A stretch of DNA of 64,000 bases from an uncultured Flavobacteriaceae bacterium (GTDB taxonomy: Bacteria; Bacteroidota; Bacteroidia; Flavobacteriales; Flavobacteriaceae), in assembly GCA_947500435.1 (NCBI GenBank), contig CANMRV010000005.1, positions 496,001 through 560,000 on the forward strand, read 5' to 3'. This document shows, piece by piece, positions 25,389-33,834 of the stretch. Every line of letters begins with the position of its first letter. The first letter of the stretch is position 1. A program made the translations under genes and the position numbers. Below the pieces are notes generated by a model. It did not search any database. It was not told where the DNA came from and saw nothing but the letters and a program-made list of their open reading frames with translations.

Positions 25389-26516
25389 TTAATCTTCGGG
25401 AAATAATTCAGACCATGAAATTGTTTTGAGTTGTTCTGCCGATACTCTGGCAGCCTCAAGAATCTTCATTGTAATCGTATTGTTTTCCAATGATGTGACA
25501 TTATAAGCTTCAAGTTCATGACCATCATGAACTACTTTTTTTAGAACCGAAAAGGGGTCATCTAATCCCTTTGGTAGAGGTTTTGCAACTAAGTCGTACG
25601 GACCATCTTTTTCATTTTCCAGTACTTTCATATCAGAACCATTTTTGCAAAAGATGTATCCGGTCGAGCCATAAACTTCCATATCCTTGACATTGTGAGG
25701 CCAATTCCAAGAAGCTTGAATGATTACTTCGGCTTTTGGGTATTTTATGATAATGGTAGCATCGTCATCCACCTTCGGATATTTTTCCGGTTTTAATTGT
25801 TGTGTAATACAAGTAACCGATTCGGGTATTTCACCTTTCATCAGCCAAGTTGTTAGATTTGCACCGTAACAGCCAAAGTCTGTTAAAGCACCGCCACCAT
25901 TAAGAATAGGGTCGGTTAACCAATCTAAAAACTCAACATTACATCCTATTTCGATAGGGCCTGGATGTCCCGTATGAAAAACAATCCGTTTTATGGGACC
26001 TATTTTTCCTTCGGAATGAATCTGCTCATGGGCCTTTTCATTGCTGCCATACCAAGAAGTTTCGTAATTGGTAAGTAGTTTAATGTTATGTTTTTTAGCT
26101 AAGGAAATCATCTCTTTTGCATGCTCCCAATTTACAGCCAAAGGCTTCTCTACCATGATGTGAATACCCTTGGGGGCAAAAAACCGAACAATTTCCAAGT
26201 GTTCAAAAGTACTATTGAAGGCGGATACGGCTTCTGGCCGAGTTGATGAAATCAATGCTTCCATGGTTGGATATATCAAATCCTCTGAGTAGCCATATTG
26301 TTTGGTAAGTCGTTCGGCTAAATCTCGATTCGGTTCTACAAAACCAACGATGTCTATGTCACTGCCTGTTTTTCCACGTCTCAAAACCTGATGAACATGA
26401 CCGTGGGTCATACCTACAACACCTAGTTTAAGAGTTTTTTTGTCAGGTTCTTTCTCCTGAGAATGCACGGGGCTCATCTGAAATAAAAGAATCAAATAAA
26501 GTATAATACTTTTCAT
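25389..26516 (-). CDS. Gfo/Idh/MocA family oxidoreductase with signal peptide
   Basis: 375 aa. Signal peptide (IILYLILLFQMSPVHSQ), then an NAD(P)-binding domain (KLGVVGMTHGHVHQVL) and the family motif VEKPLAVNWEHAKEM, followed by the alpha/beta C-terminal domain. It would act in the periplasm on a sugar derivative; secreted members are common in Bacteroidota. It lies 38 bases after the GDSL hydrolase gene, suggesting one operon. Confidence 0.88.
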   Translation of the reverse strand: MKSIILYLILLFQMSPVHSQEKEPDKKTLKLGVVGMTHGHVHQVLRRGKTGSDIDIVGFVEPNRDLAERLTKQYGYSEDLIYPTMEALISSTRPEAVSAFNSTFEHLEIVRFFAPKGIHIMVEKPLAVNWEHAKEMISLAKKHNIKLLTNYETSWYGSNEKAHEQIHSEGKIGPIKRIVFHTGHPGPIEIGCNVEFLDWLTDPILNGGGALTDFGCYGANLTTWLMKGEIPESVTCITQQLKPEKYPKVDDDATIIIKYPKAEVIIQASWNWPHNVKDMEVYGSTGYIFCKNGSDMKVLENEKDGPYDLVAKPLPKGLDDPFSVLKKVVHDGHELEAYNVTSLENNTITMKILEAARVSAEQLKTISWSELFPED

Positions 26517-26554
26517 TGCCAGAGATTTAGACGGGTTATAGGATAAGGATAATA

Positions 26555-27256
26555 CTATTTAGTCAAGGCTTCAGCAATAGCAACCTCAACCAAAGGCTCC
26601 ATAACTGCATAGCCTTCTTTTGTCGGATGGACCTCATCAGCCGCATATTTTTTTGGAAGTCCACCACGATCATCAACCATGGCCGAGAAATAATCTAGAT
26701 ATACGTGTCCGGTTACCTCACAATAGGCCTTAATCATTTTATTCAACGCGATAATTTTCGGAGCAGGTTCTAATCCAGGTTTCCACGGATAATCGTATGC
26801 TGGCAGGGTAGAGGATAGAACTACTTTAATGCCATTGGCATGAGCAATTTCGGCCATTCCCTTAATATTGTCCATTATCATCTCAAGAGTAGATGGACCC
26901 GTATTACCGGCGATATCATTGGTTCCGGCAAGAAGAACTACTACTTTAGGCTTTAATGCAATTACATCTTGACGGAAACGGACTAACATCTGAGGAGTGG
27001 TTTGTCCACTGATACCTCTATTCAGCCAAGGCTTCCCTTCAAAGAATTCAGGACGGGAATTAATCCAGCCGATTGTAATAGAATTCCCCATGAAAACTAC
27101 CCTATCTTCATTTTCGGTGGGAGCCTCTACAGAAGCATTCGCCTCTTGAAATTGGGCCAGATTTGGCCAGTCTTGATGTTGTTGTGCTTTAGTTGTCGTA
27201 GTGCATCCTAAGCTCGCAAGTATACCTGTCATAAGGAGAATTTTGATTTTTTTCAT
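26555..27256 (-). CDS. SGNH/GDSL hydrolase (lipoprotein or secreted esterase)
   Basis: 233 aa. Signal with lipobox-like SLGC near residue 18. Family blocks: VFMGNSITIGW (block I Ser), GISGQT (Gly block), LLAGTNDIAGN (Asn block) and DEVHPTKEGY (Asp-His). Probable carbohydrate acetylesterase. Upstream of and likely co-transcribed with the Gfo/Idh/MocA gene; both could handle the same polysaccharide-derived sugar. Confidence 0.9.
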   Translation of the reverse strand: MKKIKILLMTGILASLGCTTTTKAQQHQDWPNLAQFQEANASVEAPTENEDRVVFMGNSITIGWINSRPEFFEGKPWLNRGISGQTTPQMLVRFRQDVIALKPKVVVLLAGTNDIAGNTGPSTLEMIMDNIKGMAEIAHANGIKVVLSSTLPAYDYPWKPGLEPAPKIIALNKMIKAYCEVTGHVYLDYFSAMVDDRGGLPKKYAADEVHPTKEGYAVMEPLVEVAIAEALTK

Positions 27257-27270
27257 GAATAGAGTTTTAT

Positions 27271-27295
27271 TGTCATTCCTGTGAAGGCAGGTACC
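27271..27295. repeat. Short dispersed-repeat-like sequence (GTCATTCCTG type)
   Basis: TGTCATTCCTGTGAAGGCAG followed by GTACC, with a CCTG-N6-CAGG mini-hairpin. It resembles the widespread GTCATTCCTG...CAGG intergenic repeats of many bacterial genomes. It sits directly before the GDSL gene. Single copy in this window, so repeat status is by resemblance only. Confidence 0.4.
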
Positions 27296-27302
27296 TTTTC
27301 TT

Positions 27303-27767
27303 TTACTGCTTTAAAGTATCAAATTCTTTTTCTTCCTCCAAACTCAAGGGGAGTTCACTTTTTAATTTCTCCCATGTTGGTCGTTGAAAGAATAAATATA
27401 TCAGCAAACTAATTGCTATCACTAGATGCATTGCATTTCCGCTGTTATAATAGGCAAAAAGTGCTAAGAATGAAGGGCCCTCAATAAGAGCATATTTCAA
27501 TATTGAGGTCAATTGATAGCGTTGCAATTTAGTTGTCAAGGGTTCCCCTTTGGGAAGATTACGAATCAGGTTTTGATAAATGAACTTGCTTCCGAAATAC
27601 GATGCTATCGCAATGATAGGCACTATGTAAATAAATACGTCATTCGAATCAGTAGTAACAGCAAAACTCCCATTTTGTAAATATGCAAAAGCACCAAAAA
27701 CGCCTAAGCCGATACATAAGGACCCATGAATTATTGTCAGGGTTTTAATGAAAGACTTAGGTTGCAT
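27303..27767 (-). CDS. Hypothetical four-helix membrane protein
   Basis: 154 aa with TM segments at about residues 8-30, 44-65, 85-105 and 112-128 and an acidic tail (LSLEEEKEFDTLKQ). I do not recognise the family. It lies 30 bases after the alpha/beta hydrolase gene and 46 bases before the GDSL gene on the same strand, so it is probably part of that transcript. Confidence 0.75.
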   Translation of the reverse strand: MQPKSFIKTLTIIHGSLCIGLGVFGAFAYLQNGSFAVTTDSNDVFIYIVPIIAIASYFGSKFIYQNLIRNLPKGEPLTTKLQRYQLTSILKYALIEGPSFLALFAYYNSGNAMHLVIAISLLIYLFFQRPTWEKLKSELPLSLEEEKEFDTLKQ

Positions 27768-27797
27768 GTCTGCTAATTGGATTCCTAGATTATTGAA

Positions 27798-29087
27798 CTA
27801 TTCTATTGGTGAGGAATGCAGTAACTCCATCCCTGTTGAAGATCTTGGTTTGAATCCCTCCCAGTTTTTTTCGTTGGAATCTGATTGAAGGTCAAGATAC
27901 TTTTCGAAGTCTTTTTGTTTTAGATGTGTGCCTATGAAAGCTGTTATAAAATGTTGGTTCACATTGTTGATTTTTCGTTGGTCCCAAGTGGAATCCGCAT
28001 AGCGGTAATATTCATCAATATGTAGTCCTGGTTTAAGCGATTCTGCTGGAGGGGGATTAGGAGCTACATTGTGCCGTGCTCCTTTGTAAGTCAAAAGATA
28101 TCGGTCTGCATTGACCGCACCTTGATAAATTGCTTTTATTCCTTTTTCATAACCGGAAATATCATCTTCGCTTCCGGCAATAAAAAAGGTCGGTGTTTTT
28201 AATCCTTTTAATCCTTCGGCATCCCAAACACCTCGTTCCATTCCCCATGGGGCAAAAGCAACTACTGCTTTGATTCGTGAATCAGCCATTTTTTGATATT
28301 CAGGATTACTTGCAGAATGTATTCCTATGGCTTTGCTACCTCCCGTCATTCCGACAGTAAATCCTGCGAAAGCATCGCTGTATCCTGCCCCCGCAACATT
28401 AAGCACCCCAAATCCTCCCATAGAATATCCTATAATAGCGGTGTTATTTGCATCAACCAATCCTTTTAATGCGTCGGTACTAGAAGAATTTCCAAGTACT
28501 TCCATTTGGTTAAGAACAAAACGAATATCTAAAGCTCGATTCAATAATGTGCTCTGAAACGCATTAGCATCTTTGAAAGTAGAATCCGTATGGCCAATTG
28601 CAGCTACCACATAACCTTTGGACGCTAAATTTTCCGTCAGATAGGTCATCAAATATCGTGAGCCAACATAACCATGAGAAACCACTACTAACGGAAAAGC
28701 CCCATCTTTAGAAACTGGTTTTGCATCTCTCATGGCACGTCCTTTGAACGTAAAAGGAACTAAGGGGCGCAGCGTATCTCCGCGTGTTCCCATTACTTCT
28801 TCATACACAACTGAGGCATCAGTATCTGCCATAATATCTGCAGGATACCACATTTCTATCGTCAGTGGTCTATCATACAAAGGGTCTTTGCCTTCTTTGG
28901 AATTTAGAATGTCCACCTGCCCTTTATTTACTAAGTTCATTGTCCTAACCCCTACCTGATAATCGCCCCGTATAGATAGCTCAGGAGCATCGGGTAGAGG
29001 GTCGCCGTATAAAAAATCTTGTGCGCTAGTAGAAATTGAAAAAATAGAGAATGTAAGTAAAACAAGAATGGAGTAGTTCTTTTTCAT
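27798..29087 (-). CDS. Secreted alpha/beta hydrolase (PAF-acetylhydrolase / dienelactone hydrolase-like)
   Basis: 429 aa. Signal peptide ending STSAQ. Nucleophile elbow GYSMGGFG; the oxyanion region VVSHGYVGSRY; acid and His in FFIAGSEDDISG and YKGARHNVAP. These resemble platelet-activating-factor acetylhydrolase-like and chlorophyllase-like hydrolases of ester substrates. Its 5' region shares an 18-base identity with that of the S10 peptidase gene. Confidence 0.87.
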   Translation of the reverse strand: MKKNYSILVLLTFSIFSISTSAQDFLYGDPLPDAPELSIRGDYQVGVRTMNLVNKGQVDILNSKEGKDPLYDRPLTIEMWYPADIMADTDASVVYEEVMGTRGDTLRPLVPFTFKGRAMRDAKPVSKDGAFPLVVVSHGYVGSRYLMTYLTENLASKGYVVAAIGHTDSTFKDANAFQSTLLNRALDIRFVLNQMEVLGNSSSTDALKGLVDANNTAIIGYSMGGFGVLNVAGAGYSDAFAGFTVGMTGGSKAIGIHSASNPEYQKMADSRIKAVVAFAPWGMERGVWDAEGLKGLKTPTFFIAGSEDDISGYEKGIKAIYQGAVNADRYLLTYKGARHNVAPNPPPAESLKPGLHIDEYYRYADSTWDQRKINNVNQHFITAFIGTHLKQKDFEKYLDLQSDSNEKNWEGFKPRSSTGMELLHSSPIE

Positions 29088-29104
29088 AGGTGTATTTTGA
29101 GTGA

Positions 29105-29122
29105 GCTTTAAAAGTAGGGAAA
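29105..29122 (-). promoter_or_regulatory. Shared promoter-like 18-mer, copy 1
   Basis: On the minus strand TTTCCCTACTTTTAAAGC, 17 bases before the hydrolase ATG. It holds TACTTTTA, one mismatch to TAnnTTTG. An identical 18-mer precedes the S10 peptidase gene at 33679-33696. Confidence 0.45.
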
Positions 29123-29179
29123 TTATTAGATAGTTTGATTATGGGATTGTTGGATTTCTCGATATTCGGATTGTGTTAT

Positions 29180-30001
29180 TTAAGATTCTAACTCAATAGT
29201 GTCATAAGCTTGGTGCACCAAATTCTCTCCATATTTCCGTTCAAGTCTTCGAACCGTAAAATGGGCTTTCGCCATATTCTGGAAATGATTGATAAATGCC
29301 AAATTGATAGAACCTCCGCCGGCAGCCCCAATAACAGGAATTGCCTGAGCAACGAACTTTTCAGAAACTTGAATGCTGAATCGAGAGGCTACAGCTCCAA
29401 CAAGTTTCATGAGTGTATTATTACTTCCTTGCAATACAGCACCCAAGCCATGCTTAGATGCATATGAAGTAGCATTTTTAACTGCAGAACTTAACGCTAC
29501 TCTTGTTGCGTAGTATCCTGTATCAAGATTATCATCATGTTTTGATTTTCCTCCTAAGGCAAGTACTTGAAGACATGCCAACTGGGTATCAAAAGAACTC
29601 AAATCTTCACCCTCACTTCGGGCAATATCCATGATAGAGCGCATCATAAATTTGGTTGCCACGGTCAAATCAACAGCAAAGGCGGTTGCTCCAAATGCAC
29701 CACCTACGATTCCTGAAGAAGTTACTAATGCTTTATACGTTCTATTTGAAGGGGCAGAATTTGTTTTCCCTTTTTTCATGGTCTTTAAATTCGCCTTCAC
29801 CACTGTATGCAATACTTTGTGGGCTAATTGTTGTAGCCACTTTTGTTGTTTTTGAGGGAGTTTGTCGATTCCTGTTTCCAATACACCACCAATGCGATTT
29901 AAACCTTTCATAGCCCAACCAATTTCTTCCATCTTCTTTTTGGCGGACTTTAGATCGATTAAATCTTTTTCAGAAAGTGTTGCTATTAAAGGGTTGCTCA
30001 T
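29180..30001 (-). CDS. EcsC family protein
   Basis: 273 aa. The central Gly/Ala-rich segment SSGIVGGAFGATAFAVDLTVATKFMMRSIMDIARSEGE (two pieces, about residues 112-150) and VAQAIPVIGAAGGGSINLAF near 235 are the EcsC-family hallmarks; N- and C-terminal parts are helical and charged. The name comes from an ABC-transporter-linked gene in Bacillus; molecular role unknown. It stands alone here. Confidence 0.85.
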   Translation of the reverse strand: MSNPLIATLSEKDLIDLKSAKKKMEEIGWAMKGLNRIGGVLETGIDKLPQKQQKWLQQLAHKVLHTVVKANLKTMKKGKTNSAPSNRTYKALVTSSGIVGGAFGATAFAVDLTVATKFMMRSIMDIARSEGEDLSSFDTQLACLQVLALGGKSKHDDNLDTGYYATRVALSSAVKNATSYASKHGLGAVLQGSNNTLMKLVGAVASRFSIQVSEKFVAQAIPVIGAAGGGSINLAFINHFQNMAKAHFTVRRLERKYGENLVHQAYDTIELES

Positions 30002-30096
30002 TTAAGAATATTGATTAGCCTTTATATATTGGTAGTAAGTTTTCTTTTTTTGTTACAAAGGGTTAATATATTTAAAGTGATGTCCATGCGCAGGAC

Positions 30097-30191
30097 TTAA
30101 ACGCAAAGAGCTCAAGGGTTTCCGCAAGGTTCGCAAATAAATTGAGATAGCTTTGCGTCATTTGCTCCTTCTTAGTGAACCTAGCGTTTAA
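30097..30191. repeat. Imperfect palindromic intergenic repeat (CGCAAAG type)
   Basis: TTAAACGC at 30097-30104 is matched inverted by GCGTTTAA at 30184-30191; inside, CGCAAAG (30102-30108) is matched by CTTTGCG (30151-30157), with further CGCAAGG and CGCAAAT variants on the left arm. It fills about half of the 200-base gap between the EcsC and nitrilase genes. It looks like a decayed dispersed element. Confidence 0.5.
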
Positions 30192-30203
30192 ATAGTTTTA
30201 TCC

Positions 30204-31127
30204 TCAGGGATTCTTCTTCATTGGTGGTTGTCCATTCACTTTCAGCTCAAAAATATCGTTACGTGCATAATGCCCGATGACATCAAAATCTAGCTTACTT
30301 TTGGCAACGTCTTCCAAGTCCAATTCTGCAACTAAAACCCCGGGTTCATCAAACAATGGACCAGCAATTATTTTTCCCAATGGAGAAACAATAATACTTC
30401 CACCAGGACAAATATTTTCAGGTTCATCTTTTACATTATGACTGTATTTCTGGGGATACATTGATTTGGTGTAAAACTGATTACACCCTAAAACAAAACA
30501 GCGACCTTCGAGTGCGATATGCTTCATGGTTGCCGTCCATTCCTCTCGGGAATCTGCTGTGGGAGCAATATAGATTTCTACTCCTTTTTGATACATACTC
30601 ATACGTGCCATCGGCATATAATTTTCCCAGCAAATGAGTCCGCCTAGTTTACCAATTGGTGTTTGGAAACTAACTAGGGATTCTCCTGAAGCTTCAGCCC
30701 AAATAAGGCGTTCGGTTCCGGTTGGTTTTATTTTGCGGTGCACGCCTAACAATCCTTGGGCAGGGGAGATGTAGAGCATTGAGCAGTAAAGACTCCCATT
30801 CGTATTTTGCCTTTCAGTAACCCCAATGACCAAATAAACGTTTTGTTCTTTAGATAGTTTTTCCAGGCGAGCTTGGTCATCACTTTCTAAATCGATGCTA
30901 TTGGCGGTATAGTCCGCATAAAGCTGTCTTCCCTCATCGGACCGACTTCCAATTTTCGCTCCAAAATCAAATCCTCTGGGGTAACCTGGTACAAATGACT
31001 CTGGAAAAACTAATAACTGGCACCCCTGCTTTGTATAGGTTTTTACAAGCTCCTCTAGTTTGCAAAGTGTTTTTTCTTTATCAAAGAAAACTGGACTCTC
31101 TTGTACAACTCCAACTTTTACTTTCAT
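30204..31127 (-). CDS. Nitrilase (carbon-nitrogen hydrolase superfamily)
   Basis: 307 aa. The catalytic triad is visible: Glu43 (LLVFPESFVPGYPRG), Lys134 (GVHRKIKPTGTER) and Cys166 (GGLICWENYMP). These motifs are of the true nitrilase branch (nitrile to acid plus ammonia; cyanide-degrading relatives share them) rather than the amidases. Cytoplasmic. Same strand as, and 44 bases after, the small paralogue trio. Confidence 0.92.
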   Translation of the reverse strand: MKVKVGVVQESPVFFDKEKTLCKLEELVKTYTKQGCQLLVFPESFVPGYPRGFDFGAKIGSRSDEGRQLYADYTANSIDLESDDQARLEKLSKEQNVYLVIGVTERQNTNGSLYCSMLYISPAQGLLGVHRKIKPTGTERLIWAEASGESLVSFQTPIGKLGGLICWENYMPMARMSMYQKGVEIYIAPTADSREEWTATMKHIALEGRCFVLGCNQFYTKSMYPQKYSHNVKDEPENICPGGSIIVSPLGKIIAGPLFDEPGVLVAELDLEDVAKSKLDFDVIGHYARNDIFELKVNGQPPMKKNP

Positions 31128-31171
31128 AATTATTTTATGGATATTCTAAAGTAACTTATTAAAAAATAACC

Positions 31172-31450
31172 TTAACTCATCTGCAGGAAAATAAAACCAG
31201 CAAACAATATTAGTATTATAGCACAAATGCCGTAAATAGTAATATCTCGTTCGGCAGCTTTTTTCGCTTCTTTTCTAATTTTTGTTTTGATTTCTGCCAA
31301 TTCTTCTGCAGAAACCTTCATGAACTCCAATTCAGTTTTACCAGATGTATTAATTACGAGTTTTTTAATGTCCTTGAATTTTCGTTTTTTTAATAAAGAG
31401 CGATTCGCTCGAATCACGTTTATGGAATCTGTTGAAAACCCACCACTCAT
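31172..31450 (-). CDS. Small membrane-anchored protein, paralogue 3 of a tandem trio
   Basis: 92 aa. Shares with the next two genes the core NRSLLKKRKFKDIKKL, then SGKTELEFMKVSAEELAEIK and a basic IRKEAKKAAERD helix, ending in one C-terminal TM helix (YGICAIILILFAGFIFLQ). No family recognised. The charged N-terminal part probably faces the cytoplasm with the tail in the membrane. Confidence 0.8.
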   Translation of the reverse strand: MSGGFSTDSINVIRANRSLLKKRKFKDIKKLVINTSGKTELEFMKVSAEELAEIKTKIRKEAKKAAERDITIYGICAIILILFAGFIFLQMS

Positions 31451-31476
31451 ATCTGTTTTTTATTTATTCTTGTGAT

Positions 31477-31752
31477 TTAAACGTAAAATAGCCAATAAAA
31501 AAAGCCGAGGGTAACAATTGTGCACCCAATATAGATTCCAACTTCAACTTTCGCTGCTCGTTTCGCTTTTCTTCGAATTTCCATTTTAATACGAAAAAGC
31601 TCTTGCGCAGACACTTGCTTGAATTCCAACTCAGTTTTACCCGATGTCTCATAAAGTAAAGTTTTTAAATCTTTGAGTTTTCGTTTTTTGAGAAGTGCCC
31701 TGTTTTCCCGTAAACTTGTAATTGCCGCTGCTATTGTTCCTGCCGAGCTCAT
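31477..31752 (-). CDS. Small membrane-anchored protein, paralogue 2 of a tandem trio
   Basis: 91 aa. Core NRALLKKRKLKDLKTL, SGKTELEFKQVSAQELFRIK, basic helix IRRKAKRAAKVE and a C-terminal TM ending YWLFYV. Unrecognised family. It is 3 bases from paralogue 1 and 26 bases from paralogue 3, so the trio is almost certainly one transcript. Confidence 0.8.
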   Translation of the reverse strand: MSSAGTIAAAITSLRENRALLKKRKLKDLKTLLYETSGKTELEFKQVSAQELFRIKMEIRRKAKRAAKVEVGIYIGCTIVTLGFFYWLFYV

Positions 31753-31755
31753 GAT

Positions 31756-32025
31756 CTAAACATAAATTATCCAATACAATCCATATAGCACTATCATTGT
31801 GCATAAAATATATACTCCAGCTTCTTTCCAAGCATCTTCTTTTGCTTTTCTTCGAATCTCAGCTTTGATTTGCGCTAATTTTTCGGGAGATACCTCTTTA
31901 AACTCTAACTCGGTTTTATCCGTAGAATCTAAATACATCTCCTTTACTTCTTTAAAGGTGTTTCGTTTTCTTAACAAAGCTCTATTGGCTTTGACTACTA
32001 ACATCGGTTGTCCTGCATATCCCAT
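31756..32025 (-). CDS. Small membrane-anchored protein, paralogue 1 of a tandem trio
   Basis: 89 aa, first gene of the trio. Core NRALLRKRNTFKEVKEM with one extra residue against the others, then TDKTELEFKEVSPEKLAQIK, IRRKAKEDAWKEAG and a C-terminal TM ending YWIIYV. The Met-Gly-Tyr start has no signal peptide. Unrecognised family. Confidence 0.8.
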   Translation of the reverse strand: MGYAGQPMLVVKANRALLRKRNTFKEVKEMYLDSTDKTELEFKEVSPEKLAQIKAEIRRKAKEDAWKEAGVYILCTMIVLYGLYWIIYV

Positions 32026-32108
32026 AACTTCATGTTTTAATTATGGGTAGTTAAAATTGAAACTTTGTTACATAAATTCGCTTATCTACTTGTTTTTCAG
32101 GTTAATGT

Positions 32109-32142
32109 AAAAAAACCTAAGCTTTTTGAAGTAGGGCTTAGG
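32109..32142 (-). terminator. Intrinsic terminator of the S10 peptidase gene
   Basis: CCTAAGC (32116-32122) pairs with GCTTAGG (32136-32142); on the minus strand it is followed by seven T. It lies 29 bases past the peptidase stop. Confidence 0.75.
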
Positions 32143-32171
32143 GCATGAATTGTTTTTATTTCCTTTTATTC

Positions 32172-33659
32172 CTAATACTTAGCACTTTTACCATTGGCCA
32201 TGGTTCGTTTAATAAAGTCTCGAATATCATTATTGGCATTTTGTAAATCTTCGCGGCGCAGATACATCATATGACCAGAACGATATCCTTTAAAATCAAA
32301 GCGATCTTTCATACGACCACTTGGGTCAGTTTGCCACATGGTGTATTTGGCCTGAAAATATGTCGTAGCACCATCATAGTAACCGGATTGCACAAGTACA
32401 TTTAAATATGGGTTTTGTGCCATAGCTTGCCGGAGATTATCTCTGGTGTTATCATCGTCATTATTCCATGGACGAACGGGACCGAACATGTTGTACTTGA
32501 TGTCAGTTTTGAATTTAAGTTCTTCCTGTAAATAATAATTGATGGCAGGAGTAAAGCTGTGTAACCATGATGTAAGCTCAGCACTATAGTCAGGTCTTGC
32601 GCCAAATTGCTGTCGGTCGATACCAAGGTAACGACTGTCTAGTCGACCGGTTGTATAGCCTTTGTCCTTTAATAGATTTTTCCAGAAATATTGTACAGGA
32701 ACCGCTAAGTTATGGTCTAGTATTTCTTCTTTACTAAGTCCGGAATAGTAGGCCATTTTTTCAGCGACAGTATTTTTCTCCGTTTCTCCGATAAAACCTC
32801 CTTTGGCCAAAGCTGGTATTACTGTATTTACAGCATAGGCCTCTGACTCGGGTAGAATTTCCAATAAATCTTTATTCTGCAATTCTGATGGTAATGCTTT
32901 ATGATGCCATGCCGCAGCAGTATAATAAGGTAAACTAATAGCGTTCTCAACAGCACCCCCCGTGTTATATAATTTGTAATCTGCAGGGGAAACCATAATA
33001 ACTCCATTGAGATACATCCATTGTTGATCTTGGAGTGCAAGTGATAGTCCCATAACACGAGTGCCTCCATAGCTCTCACCTACGATATACTTCGGCGAAC
33101 GCCAACGGTTATTTCTTGTGACAAAAGTGTTCAACCACTCCGCTAAATATTTGATATCCGCATTAATTCCGAAGAACTTTTCACGGTCAACTTCTTTTCC
33201 CGATTCGGGAATAGTGCGGCTATATCCAGTATTGGCAGGATTAACGTAAACAATATCTGTAACATCTAATACAGAATACGGATTTTGTTTCACCCCATAA
33301 GGTTGCACAGGATATCCCTCATCATCAATTTTCAGAACACGTGGTCCGGTATATGCCAAATGCATCCATACAGACCCTGAACCCGGACCTCCATTAAAGG
33401 AGATCAATAGCGGTCTGGAAGCCCTATCCTTAACATTGTTACGAGTATAATAAGTATAGTGTAACGAAGCCGTAGGTTTTCCCATTTCATCCCAAACTGG
33501 CTGGGTACCGGTTTTTGCAGTATAGTTTATTGGTGTTCCGTTTATGGTGACACTATGTTGGGTGGTCACGACGGTATCAACAGGTAATTTTCTGTTCTGT
33601 GAAATCAAGGATTGGAAAGCAAATAGCGAAAGTGCTAGTAATAGAGTGGTTTTTTTCAT
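32172..33659 (-). CDS. S10 family serine carboxypeptidase-like protein
   Basis: 495 aa with signal peptide (LLLALSLFAFQSLISQ). Serine nucleophile motif YIVGESYGGTRVMGL, oxyanion NGGPGSGSVWMHL, and C-terminal YRSGHMMYLR carrying the His. These match bacterial S10 peptidases that cleave C-terminal residues, active in the envelope or outside. Divergent from a Gfo/Idh/MocA gene. Confidence 0.92.
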   Translation of the reverse strand: MKKTTLLLALSLFAFQSLISQNRKLPVDTVVTTQHSVTINGTPINYTAKTGTQPVWDEMGKPTASLHYTYYTRNNVKDRASRPLLISFNGGPGSGSVWMHLAYTGPRVLKIDDEGYPVQPYGVKQNPYSVLDVTDIVYVNPANTGYSRTIPESGKEVDREKFFGINADIKYLAEWLNTFVTRNNRWRSPKYIVGESYGGTRVMGLSLALQDQQWMYLNGVIMVSPADYKLYNTGGAVENAISLPYYTAAAWHHKALPSELQNKDLLEILPESEAYAVNTVIPALAKGGFIGETEKNTVAEKMAYYSGLSKEEILDHNLAVPVQYFWKNLLKDKGYTTGRLDSRYLGIDRQQFGARPDYSAELTSWLHSFTPAINYYLQEELKFKTDIKYNMFGPVRPWNNDDDNTRDNLRQAMAQNPYLNVLVQSGYYDGATTYFQAKYTMWQTDPSGRMKDRFDFKGYRSGHMMYLRREDLQNANNDIRDFIKRTMANGKSAKY

Positions 33660-33678
33660 TTTATGGGTGAATTAGTCT

Positions 33679-33719
33679 GCTTTAAAAGTAGGGAAAAGCG
33701 ATTCAAATTCAAACTCAAG
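33679..33719 (-). promoter_or_regulatory. Putative promoter of the S10 peptidase gene (shared 18-mer, copy 2)
   Basis: Read on minus, TTTG, 19 bases, TACTTTTA (one mismatch in the -7), all within an 18-base segment (33679-33696) identical to one before the alpha/beta hydrolase gene plus its upstream flank. A leader of about 20 bases would result. Confidence 0.5.
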
Positions 33720-33724
33720 TTCAA
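33701..33724. repeat. Degenerate hexamer repeat (NNTCAA) x 4
   Basis: ATTCAA ATTCAA ACTCAA GTTCAA in tandem. It overlaps the presumed -33 region of the S10 promoter. Confidence 0.6.
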
Positions 33725-33834
33725 ATTGGTTTATTACTAAAGAATGCTATGCGACTCGATTGCCTTTTACAAAACCTTGAACCAATAAGAGGCAATTTTT
33801 CGTAGTTTTAAGAGGAATTCAAAGAAAAAAGATT

